8,256 bases of DNA from 62-47 sp039808365 (GTDB lineage Bacteria; Pseudomonadota; Alphaproteobacteria; Rhizobiales; Xanthobacteraceae). Position 1 is the stretch's first letter. Every line of letters starts with the position of its first letter. Both the position numbers and the translations under genes were made by a program. This document shows positions 1-5,329 of the stretch, in pieces. The DNA is taken from the NCBI GenBank assembly GCA_039808365.1, contig JBDHSX010000163.1, forward strand, positions 1 through 8,256, given 5' to 3'. The notes below the pieces were generated by a model. That model did no database searches, was not told the DNA's origin, and worked only from the letters and a program-made list of their open reading frames with translations.

Positions 1-95
1 GCACGTTGCGCGATACGGTGGTGTTCAGCATCATCGCCTCGGAATGGCCGACGGCGAAGGCGCATCTGACGTATCAATTGGAACGGCCGCGTTGA
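1..95 (+). CDS. C-terminal end of a probable GNAT N-acetyltransferase (partial)
   Basis: Reading from base 3, 30 sense codons run to a TGA at 93-95. The peptide includes RDTVVFSIIASEWP, then AKAHLTYQLERPR. The 'RDT..FS(I/L)...EWP.VK..L' ending is typical of RimJ/RimL-type GNAT acetyltransferases, where it forms the last strands of the acetyl-CoA fold. Such enzymes transfer an acetyl group from acetyl-CoA to a protein N-terminus or a small amine; the substrate cannot be told from this fragment. The start, the acetyl-CoA-binding motif and all upstream context lie outside the window. The gene points the same way as the following oxidoreductase but is separated from it by 121 nt containing a palindromic repeat, so co-transcription is uncertain. 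The family call rests on a short tail only. Confidence 0.65.
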   Translation, partial: TLRDTVVFSIIASEWPTAKAHLTYQLERPR

Positions 96-117
96 TGGAT
101 CGGGCGGTTTCCAAAGG

Positions 118-202
118 CGTCATTGCGGGCGGAGCGAAGCGATCCAGCTCCTTGCTACGCAGCGTTCTGGATTGCTTCGTCGCTTCGCTCCTCGCAATGA
201 CG
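118..202. repeat. Palindromic intergenic repeat, copy 1 (left arm degraded)
   Basis: The left arm (118-147) starts cgtcattgcg and ends gatccag. The right arm (167-202) starts ctggattgcttcg and ends ctcgcaatgacg. The two are reverse complements, except that the left arm has lost about 6 nt and diverged in the middle. A loop of about 19 nt separates them. The same arms recur at 1904-2023, 3766-3874 and 6969-7050. The element fills most of the gap between the acetyltransferase stop and the oxidoreductase start. It creates a false upstream ATG at 172 in frame with the oxidoreductase. Confidence 0.9.
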
Positions 203-216
203 GTTGTGGAAGCAGG

Positions 217-1860
217 ATGGACACCTTCGACTATGTGATCGTCGGCGCGGGTTCGGCCGGGTGCGTGCTCGCCAATCGCCTGAGCGAGGACCAAGGCGTC
301 ACGGTCGGCGTGCTGGAGGCGGGGCCGCGCGACTGGCATCCGTATATCCATCTGCCGGCCGGCTTCATCAAGACCTTCTACGATCCGAATATCAACTGGT
401 GCTATTCGCAGGAGCCGGGGCCGTGGACGGCAGGCCGTCGCATCTATGCGCCGCGCGGCAAGACGCTGGGCGGATCGAGCTCGATCAACGGCCACATCTA
501 TAATCGCGGCCAGCATCAGGATTTTGACACCTGGGCGCAACTCGGCAATCGCGGCTGGGGCTATCCCGACGTGCTGCCGTATTTCCGGCGGCTGGAGCGG
601 CGCATCGGCGCGGGCGAGGACGCTTATCGCGGCCGCGACGGCGGATTGACGGTCACCGACATCGGTTGGCACGACGCGCTGTGCGACGCCTTCATCGAAG
701 GCGCGGTCAGCCTCGGCATTCCGCGCAACCCGGATTACAACGGCAAGACCCAGGAGGGCGTGTCCTACGCCCAGCGCACCATCCACAACGGCCGCCGCGT
801 CAGCGCGGCGACCGCGTTCCTGCATCCGGCGCTCAAGCGCGGCAACGTCCATGTCGTCACCCGCGCGCATGCGACGAGCGTGGTGTTCGACGGCCGGCGC
901 GCGGTCGGCGTGCGCTACGCCAAGGGCGGCCGCGGCGGCGCGACGGGCGAGGTGCGGGCGCGCAAGGAGGTGATCCTGTGCGGCGGCGCGTACAACTCGC
1001 CGCAACTCTTGCAACTCTCCGGCGTCGGCGATCCGGCGCTGCTGCGATCGCTCGGCATCGAAGTGCGCCACGCGCTGCCCGGCGTCGGCGAAGGCTTGCA
1101 GGATCACTACGCGCCGCGCTCGGTGGCGCGGGTGAAGAACATCCGGACCATCAACGAACGCGCGCGCGGATTCAACCTGGCGCTGGAGGCGATCAAATGG
1201 GCGACGACGCGGCGCGGCATTCTCGCGCTGTCGCCGACCATGGTCTATTGCTTCTGGCATTCCGGCGAGACCACCGAAAGCTCCGATCTGCAACTGACCT
1301 TCACGCCGGCGAGCTACAAGGAGGGCGTGCAAGGCCAGTTGGAGGACGCGCCGGGCATGACGGTCGCGTCGTGGCAGCAGCGGCCGGAAAGCCGCGGCTA
1401 TGTGCATTGCCGCTCCAGCGATCCGTTCGAGGCGCCGCTGATCCAGACCAATTATCTCGACGCCGAACTCGACCGCCGCGTCGTCGTCGCCGGCATGAAG
1501 CTGGCGCGGCGGCTGCTCGCCTCCCGGCCGCTCGCGCCCTATTACGAGCGCGAGGATTTTCCGGGGCCGAACGTCGTGACCGACGACGAGTTTCTCGCGG
1601 CGGCGACCGAGCGCGGCACCACCACGTTTCATCCCGGCTGCACCTGCCGGATGGGACCGGCCGGCGCGCCGTGGGCGGTGGTGGACGACCGGCTGCGCGT
1701 CCACGGGCTGGAGGGTTTGCGCGTGGTCGACGCCTCGATCATGCCGCGCATGATCTCCGCCAACCTCAACGCCTCCACCATGATGATCGCCGACAAGGCG
1801 TCGGATTTCATCCGGGGGAGGGCGGCGCTGGAGAGCGCGGTGGTTGATGCGTCGTCTTGA
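217..1860 (+). CDS. GMC-family FAD-dependent oxidoreductase (choline dehydrogenase-like)
   Basis: This is a complete 547-aa flavoprotein of the glucose-methanol-choline (GMC) family, which oxidises alcohols to aldehydes or ketones using bound FAD. The Rossmann motif GAGSAG lies near the N-terminus after DYVIV. The first GMC signature is GKTLGGSSSINGHIYNRG at about residues 85-102. The second is GAYNSPQLLQLSGVG near residues 260-275. The C-terminal block has FHPGCTCRMG with the likely catalytic His472, followed by VVDASIMPRMISANLNAS, where Asn516 or Asn518 should be the second active-site residue. Length matches choline dehydrogenase-like enzymes (about 530-560 aa). I chose ATG 217, with GGAAGCAGG just upstream, because the in-frame ATG at 172 lies inside the palindromic repeat and would add only repeat-encoded residues. 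No signal peptide is seen, so a cytoplasmic enzyme is likely. No choline or betaine genes are adjacent, so the substrate is unknown. Confidence 0.93.
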   Translation: MDTFDYVIVGAGSAGCVLANRLSEDQGVTVGVLEAGPRDWHPYIHLPAGFIKTFYDPNINWCYSQEPGPWTAGRRIYAPRGKTLGGSSSINGHIYNRGQHQDFDTWAQLGNRGWGYPDVLPYFRRLERRIGAGEDAYRGRDGGLTVTDIGWHDALCDAFIEGAVSLGIPRNPDYNGKTQEGVSYAQRTIHNGRRVSAATAFLHPALKRGNVHVVTRAHATSVVFDGRRAVGVRYAKGGRGGATGEVRARKEVILCGGAYNSPQLLQLSGVGDPALLRSLGIEVRHALPGVGEGLQDHYAPRSVARVKNIRTINERARGFNLALEAIKWATTRRGILALSPTMVYCFWHSGETTESSDLQLTFTPASYKEGVQGQLEDAPGMTVASWQQRPESRGYVHCRSSDPFEAPLIQTNYLDAELDRRVVVAGMKLARRLLASRPLAPYYEREDFPGPNVVTDDEFLAAATERGTTTFHPGCTCRMGPAGAPWAVVDDRLRVHGLEGLRVVDASIMPRMISANLNASTMMIADKASDFIRGRAALESAVVDASS

Positions 1861-1903
1861 GGAACTGACTTCAAAAGCATTCGATTGAATCGACGCCCGA
1901 CGG

Positions 1904-2023
1904 CGTCATTGCGAGGAGCGTGAGCGACGAAGCAATCCAGAGCTACAAGGAAAGGACTGGATTGCTTCGCGGAGCCTGTGCTCGGACAACGCGAAGCGTT
2001 GATCCGAGTGCCCGCAATGACCG
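1904..2023. repeat. Palindromic intergenic repeat, copy 2, with nested hairpin in the right arm
   Basis: The left arm (1904-1940) is close to canonical: cgtcattgcgaggagcg, then gacgaagcaatccag. The right arm begins at 1957 with ctggattgcttcg and ends with cgcaatgacc near 2022. Its middle is replaced by about 40 nt with their own hairpin: ctcggacaacgc (1981-1992) pairs with gcgttgatccgag (1996-2008) with one bulged base. The outer palindrome is therefore expanded by an inner palindrome. It lies about 45 nt past the oxidoreductase stop and could serve as a transcript 3'-end structure, but no T-run follows. Confidence 0.88.
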
Positions 2024-2080
2024 TGTTTCGGGTTCAGGCAACCGGTTAGTTACGAGAGAATTTCCTATTTTGATGGAAGC

Positions 2081-2158
2081 GTCATTGCCGGGCTTGACCC
2101 GGCAATCCATCATATTCCAAGAAGATGATGGTTACGCGGATCAAGTCCGCGCATGACG
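2081..2158. repeat. Second intergenic repeat type, cloverleaf-like
   Basis: This element is unrelated in sequence to the gaagcaatccag palindromes. The outer ends gtcattgc (2081-2088) and gcatgac (2151-2157) are near reverse complements. Two perfect inner hairpins lie between them: gccggg/cccggc (2087-2092 with 2098-2103) and gcgga/tccgc (2136-2140 with 2146-2150). They share the loop-flank pattern 'cttgaccc' and 'tcaagtcc'. From general knowledge, repeats of the form 'gtcattgccgggcttgacccggcaatccat...gcgcatgacg' are common between genes in Nitrobacteraceae. Only one copy occurs here. Confidence 0.75.
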
Positions 2159-2205
2159 GCAGTGATTCCGTCAAAAGCGGAACGCATCTAACGCGAGGAT
2201 GCTGG

Positions 2206-2225
2206 GTCCCCGCCGGCGCGGGGAC
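2206..2225. repeat. Perfect GC-rich hairpin downstream of the monooxygenase gene
   Basis: gtccccgc (2206-2213) and gcggggac (2218-2225) form a perfect 8-bp stem with a 4-nt loop. It begins 20 nt past the monooxygenase stop codon on the minus strand, where a transcription terminator might sit. No T-run follows on either strand, so it is not a classical intrinsic terminator. The surrounding 'ggatgctgggtccccgc...gcggggacgacg' resembles yet another genomic repeat type, so it may simply be a repeat remnant. Confidence 0.5.
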
Positions 2226-2244
2226 GACGATTGTCGTGTTGCGA

Positions 2245-3747
2245 CTACTCGTACACGAACGCCGCGTCCTTCAGGTCGATCTGCGGAAACTCGTCCTTCT
2301 CGGCCCAGTAATCCTGATTATGCTGCCATTCCGGCTTGTCGCCGCGTTTCGGCAACAGGTGCATGCCGCGCATCATGTAGCCCGGATTGAAGTTCTCCGG
2401 ATCGATCCAGTCGAGCAGCGGCATGTCCTTGTCTTCGGGGCGCAGCGCCGGTGTCACCTTGCGCGCGCCGATCGCCTTCATGTGCTTGAGCAGCGCGCAG
2501 ACGAAGTCGGCGACCAGATCGACCCGCAAGGTCCAGCTCGCGCGGAAATAGCCGAACACCCAGACCAGGTTCGGCACGCCGGTGAACATCATGCCGCGAT
2601 AAGTCACGGTATCGGCGAAATCGAGCGGCTTGCCGTCGATCGAAAACGCGATGTCGCCGGTCGGCAGCAGGTTGAAGCCGGTGGCGGTGACGATGATGTC
2701 GGCCTCAAGCGTCTTGCCGGATTTCAGGAGAATGCCGGTTTCGGTGAAGCGCTCGATCTCGTCGGTGATCACCGACGCCTTGCCGGACGCGATGCCCTTG
2801 AACAGGTCGCCGTCGGGAATGAAGGCGATGCGCTGCCGCCATGGCCGGTAGCGCGGGGTGAAGTGGGTCTTGATGTCGTAGTCCGGCCCGAGATAGGCGA
2901 CGACGCCGGCCATCAGGTCCTGCTTCGCGCCCTCCGGGTCCTTGAAGGTCTTGCGGGTGAAGGCATCCTGTTCGTACAAAATCTTGCGGCGGACGATTTC
3001 GTGAATCCAGCTTTCGTCGACTTGCAGCCGGCGCAGTTCGTCGGCGATCTCGATGGCGTTGCGGCCGACGCGGAAGTAGGTCGGCGAGCGTTGCAGCATG
3101 GTGACGTGGGCGCAATCGTCGGCGATGTTCGGCACCAGCGTCGCGGCGGTGGCGCCGGAGCCGATCACGATCACCTTCTTGTCCTTGTAGTCGAGATCCG
3201 CCGGCCATTTCTGCGGATGCACGATGCGGCCCTTGAAGGAGGCCATTTCCGGCCATTGCGGGGTGTAGCCCTCGGTATGGCGATAATAGCCCTGGCACAT
3301 CCAGAAGAAATTGGTGGTGAAGCGCAGCCGCTCGCCGGTGTCGCCGCGCTCGGCGATAATGGTCCAGAGATTGTCGGCGTTCGACCAGTCGGCGCTGAGG
3401 ATGCGGTGGTGGTAGCGGATATATTGGGCGAGGTCGTTCTCGTCGATCACCTCGCTCATGTATTTGAGGATTTCGGCGGCGGTGGCGATCGGCGCGCCGA
3501 CCCACGGCTTGAAGCGATAGCCGAAAGTGTAGAGGTCGCTGTCGGAGCGGATGCCGGGATAGCGGTGCGTCCACCAGGTGCCGCCGAAATGATCCTGCGC
3601 CTCCAGGATCACGAAGCTGGTGCCTGGACATTGCGTGGTCAGGTGATAGGCCGCGCCGACGCCTGAGATGCCGGCGCCGACGATGAGCACGTCGAAGTGC
3701 CCGGCTTCGAGCGGGCTGTCGGCTTCGATCCTGGTCTGAACGTTCAT
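2245..3747 (-). CDS. EthA-like flavin-containing monooxygenase (Baeyer-Villiger type)
   Basis: This 500-aa FAD- and NADPH-dependent monooxygenase belongs to a family that inserts oxygen into ketones or oxidises S/N atoms; the substrate here is unknown. The FAD motif GAGISG is at residues 24-29 and is followed by GGTWW (55-59) and RYPGIRSDSDLYTFGYRFKPW (62-82), characteristic of the EthA group. The Baeyer-Villiger fingerprint FxGxxxHxxxW is intact as FKGRIVHPQKW (171-181). The NADPH-binding GSGATA follows at 196-201. Near residue 350 is the conserved 'ADIIVTATGFN' segment. Length fits EthA of Mycobacterium (about 489 aa). The start is supported by a GAGGAG ribosome binding site about 8 nt upstream. 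The gene lies in the same direction as the MoxR gene but 207 nt downstream, with a repeat between, so it probably has its own promoter. No signal peptide is visible. Confidence 0.93.
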   Translation of the reverse strand: MNVQTRIEADSPLEAGHFDVLIVGAGISGVGAAYHLTTQCPGTSFVILEAQDHFGGTWWTHRYPGIRSDSDLYTFGYRFKPWVGAPIATAAEILKYMSEVIDENDLAQYIRYHHRILSADWSNADNLWTIIAERGDTGERLRFTTNFFWMCQGYYRHTEGYTPQWPEMASFKGRIVHPQKWPADLDYKDKKVIVIGSGATAATLVPNIADDCAHVTMLQRSPTYFRVGRNAIEIADELRRLQVDESWIHEIVRRKILYEQDAFTRKTFKDPEGAKQDLMAGVVAYLGPDYDIKTHFTPRYRPWRQRIAFIPDGDLFKGIASGKASVITDEIERFTETGILLKSGKTLEADIIVTATGFNLLPTGDIAFSIDGKPLDFADTVTYRGMMFTGVPNLVWVFGYFRASWTLRVDLVADFVCALLKHMKAIGARKVTPALRPEDKDMPLLDWIDPENFNPGYMMRGMHLLPKRGDKPEWQHNQDYWAEKDEFPQIDLKDAAFVYE

Positions 3748-3753
3748 GGCGCC

Positions 3754-3761
3754 ATCTCCTC
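3754..3761 (-). promoter_or_regulatory. Ribosome binding site of the EthA-like monooxygenase
   Basis: Read on the minus strand, the sequence just before the ATG at 3747 is gttgaggagatggcgccatg. GAGGAG is a strong Shine-Dalgarno match at normal spacing and fixes the start of the monooxygenase. Confidence 0.75.
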
Positions 3762-3765
3762 AACA

Positions 3766-3874
3766 GTCATTGCGAGGAGCGAACCGACGAGGCAATCCAG
3801 ACCCCCCACCCCAACCCTCCGCACGCGGGGGAGGGGGAAGGGAGGGGAAATTGCTTCGCTTCGCTCGCAACGAC
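3766..3874. repeat. Palindromic intergenic repeat, copy 3, interrupted by a C/G-rich insert
   Basis: The left arm (3766-3800) reads gtcattgcgaggagcg... to gaggcaatccag. The right arm (3850-3874) reads attgcttcgcttcgctcgcaacgacg and has lost the leading ctgg. About 49 nt lie between them (3801-3849), a run of C on the left (cccccaccccaaccctcc) and of G on the right (gggggagggggaagggagggg) that can form its own imperfect hairpin. The other copies have loops of only 16-19 nt, so this looks like a second repeat inserted at the loop. The element lies 19 nt upstream of the monooxygenase start and may be part of its leader. Confidence 0.85.
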
Positions 3875-3954
3875 GATCCGTTCCGGTTCAGTCATCGACT
3901 GTCGCCGCCCGCCGACGCCGCATCTTGCGCGCAGATGCTATCGGGGCGCGGCTC

Positions 3955-4797
3955 TCACACCTCGCGGCGGCTGAGGAAGGCGAGACGCTCGAACAGGTGG
4001 ACGTCCTGCTCGTTCTTCAGGAGCGCGCCGTGCAGCGGCGGGATCAGCTTGCGCGGGTCGCGCTCGCGCAGCATTTCCGGGGTGAATTCCTCGTTGAGCA
4101 GGAGCTTGAGCCAGTCCAGCAGTTCGGAGGTGGAAGGCTTCTTCTTCAGGCCCGGCACCTCGCGCACCTCGAAGAAGATTTTCAAGGCTTCCTGCACCAG
4201 CCGCTTCTGGATGTCGGGGAAGTGGACGTCGACGATCCGCGCCATCGTCTCCTGATCCGGGAACTTGATGTAGTGGAAAAAACAGCGGCGCAGGAAGGCG
4301 TCCGGCAGTTCCTTCTCGTTGTTGGAGGTGATCATGACGATCGGGCGCTCCTTCGCCTTGATCGTCTCGCCGGTCTCGTAGACGTAGAACTCCATGCGGT
4401 CGAGTTCCAGCAACAGGTCGTTGGGAAACTCGATGTCGGCCTTGTCGATCTCGTCGATCAGGAGCACCGGGCGCCTGGCGTGGGTGAAGGCTTCCCACAA
4501 TTTGCCGCGCTTGATGTAATTCGAGATGTCGGAGACGCGGGCGTCGCCGAGCTGGCTGTCGCGCAGCCGCGACACCGCATCGTATTCGTATAGGCCCTGC
4601 TGCGCCTTGGTGGTGGACTTGATGTGCCAGGTCAGGAGCGGCGCGCCGATCGCCTTGGCGACTTCCTCGGCCAGCACCGTCTTGCCGGTGCCGGGCTCGC
4701 CCTTCACCAGCAACGGGCGTTCGAGCACGATGGCGGCGTTGACCGCGACCTTGAGATCCTCGGTCGCGACGTAGTCTTGGGTGCCGGTAAACTTCAT
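3955..4797 (-). CDS. MoxR-family AAA+ ATPase
   Basis: This 280-aa cytoplasmic AAA+ ATPase is of the MoxR type, whose members remodel or activate client proteins together with a VWA-domain partner. Walker A is GEPGTGKT (33-40) and Walker B is LLIDEID (112-118). The sensor-1 region ITSNNEKELPDAFLRRC contains Asn159/160 and the Arg170-Arg171 finger pair. A small helical lid domain follows, with KKKPSTSELLDWLKLL and a conserved end ALLKNEQDVHLFERLAFL. I chose ATG 4797 (MKFTGTQDYV) because this is the usual N-terminus of such proteins and AAGG lies about 9 nt upstream. A GTG at 4821 in the same frame would add 8 residues but lacks a well-placed ribosome site. It is downstream of the GlsB-like gene on the same strand (97-nt gap) and divergent from a CoxE-like VWA gene, its likely partner. 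Confidence 0.95.
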   Translation of the reverse strand: MKFTGTQDYVATEDLKVAVNAAIVLERPLLVKGEPGTGKTVLAEEVAKAIGAPLLTWHIKSTTKAQQGLYEYDAVSRLRDSQLGDARVSDISNYIKRGKLWEAFTHARRPVLLIDEIDKADIEFPNDLLLELDRMEFYVYETGETIKAKERPIVMITSNNEKELPDAFLRRCFFHYIKFPDQETMARIVDVHFPDIQKRLVQEALKIFFEVREVPGLKKKPSTSELLDWLKLLLNEEFTPEMLRERDPRKLIPPLHGALLKNEQDVHLFERLAFLSRREV

Positions 4798-4825
4798 CGA
4801 TGGATGCCTTGCTGCTTTCACGAAT

Positions 4826-4846
4826 GGAGGAGCGCAATGCTCCTCC
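4826..4846. repeat. Perfect hairpin in the glsB-like/moxR-like intergenic gap
   Basis: ggaggagc (4826-4833) and gctcctcc (4839-4846) form a perfect 8-bp stem with a 5-nt loop. On the minus strand it lies 49 nt past the stop of the GlsB-like gene and 28 nt before the MoxR ATG. No T-run follows, so an intrinsic terminator is doubtful. The stem contains a GGAGGAG sequence that is a perfect anti-Shine-Dalgarno match but is too far from ATG 4797 to serve it. It could be an mRNA processing or attenuation structure. Confidence 0.55.
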
Positions 4847-4894
4847 GAACACGCAACGACCGCCCCGCGGCGGCCGCTGCCGGATGATGGAAAC

Positions 4895-5149
4895 CTACGC
4901 GCGTCGTATCAGCGACAGGATCACCAGGACGACGATGCCGCCGATCGCCGCGTTGATGATGGCGCGGATCACGCCGGTGCCGAGGTTGATGCCGAGTTGC
5001 GGCAACAGCCAGCCTGCGACCACCGCGCCGATGATGCCGACGACGATGTTGCCGAGCAGGCCGAAGCCGCCGCCGCGCACCACGAGGCCGGCGAGCCAGC
5101 CGGCGATGGCGCCGACGATGAGCCAGACGATAATGGATTCAATACCCAT
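4895..5149 (-). CDS. GlsB/YeaQ/YmgE-family small membrane protein
   Basis: This 84-aa, very hydrophobic, glycine-rich protein is of the 'transglycosylase-associated' (GlsB/YeaQ/YmgE) family, inner-membrane proteins often linked to general stress responses. Three membrane segments are visible at about residues 3-23 (IIVWLIVGAIAGWLAGLVV), 28-48 (FGLLGNIVVGIIGAVVAGWLL) and 59-80 (VIRAIINAAIGGIVVLVILSLI). A GGGFGLLGNIVVGIIGAVVAG core is the family hallmark. The protein ends in a short basic tail, RRA. Start ATG 5149 is backed by AGGGGAT (minus strand, about 5156-5162) at good spacing. It lies between the MoxR gene (downstream, same strand) and the divergent VWA gene. The biochemical role of the family is not known, and the link to cell-wall lysis enzymes is historical. 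Confidence 0.93.
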   Translation of the reverse strand: MGIESIIVWLIVGAIAGWLAGLVVRGGGFGLLGNIVVGIIGAVVAGWLLPQLGINLGTGVIRAIINAAIGGIVVLVILSLIRRA

Positions 5150-5329
5150 GGAGCTATCCCCTGTTGCGGCAGTCGAGGTTGCGCGCCGCTGCGCCTCGGC
5201 ACTTTAGTAGAAAAACTGGGCAGGTCCAGTGAACGGCACGCCGCTGTTCCCCGTCAATCCGCCGCCCTGCACGGCAGCCGTGACGGGCCGCCCCTTGACG
5301 AAAGCGCCCCGGCGCGCAATCTGCTCCCT
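5150..5329. promoter_or_regulatory. Divergent promoter region between glsB-like and VWA genes
   Basis: These 180 nt separate two genes that point away from each other, so both promoters should lie here. The stretch near 5203-5219 (actttagtagaaaaactgg) is the most AT-rich part and is the likeliest site of strand opening. I could not assign -35/-10 elements with confidence. A hairpin, cccgtca (5250-5256) with tgacggg (5281-5287), encloses a smaller one, ctgc/gcag (5267-5277). I looked for an EcfG-type stress promoter (GGAAC, 16-17 nt, CGTT) facing the GlsB-like gene and found only a GGAAC with wrong spacing. Confidence 0.5.

Larger units (their letters stand above)
1861..2244. other. 384-nt intergenic region filled with repeats
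   Basis: This gap separates the ends of two converging genes, the plus-strand GMC oxidoreductase and the minus-strand monooxygenase. I find no credible gene in it. The short open frame at 1920-2156 consists of repeat sequence. In order it holds a palindromic repeat with a nested hairpin (1904-2023), about 57 nt of relatively AT-rich spacer, a second repeat type (2081-2158) and a GC hairpin (2206-2225). Each is listed separately. Confidence 0.85.

Noticed and set aside
44..238. Small plus-strand frame of 64 codons, and a similar one at 1920-2156
   Set aside because: Both are largely made of palindromic repeat sequence; the residues come from the repeat and not from a gene.
31..1704. Long 557-codon open frame on the minus strand opposite the GMC oxidoreductase
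   Set aside because: Its translation is Arg/Ala/His-rich with no recognisable domain, while the plus strand has all GMC motifs. Such antisense frames are common in GC-rich genes.
2125..3666. 513-codon open frame on the plus strand opposite the EthA-like monooxygenase
   Set aside because: It starts inside a repeat and yields a composition typical of antisense reading; the minus strand carries the complete monooxygenase.
3697..4593. 298-codon plus-strand frame running through the repeat and opposite the MoxR gene
   Set aside because: It crosses a palindromic repeat and mirrors the MoxR coding sequence; no domain is seen.
5227..5250. GGAAC...CGTT on the minus strand as an EcfG stress promoter for the GlsB-like gene
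   Set aside because: The spacing between the two boxes is about 10-11 nt, not the usual 16-17.
4781..5329. Long in-frame N-terminal extension of the VWA protein
   Set aside because: It runs antisense through the GlsB-like gene and the divergent promoter region, with Asp/Ala-rich translation unlike a domain. MFLQFF at 5330 is a natural start.
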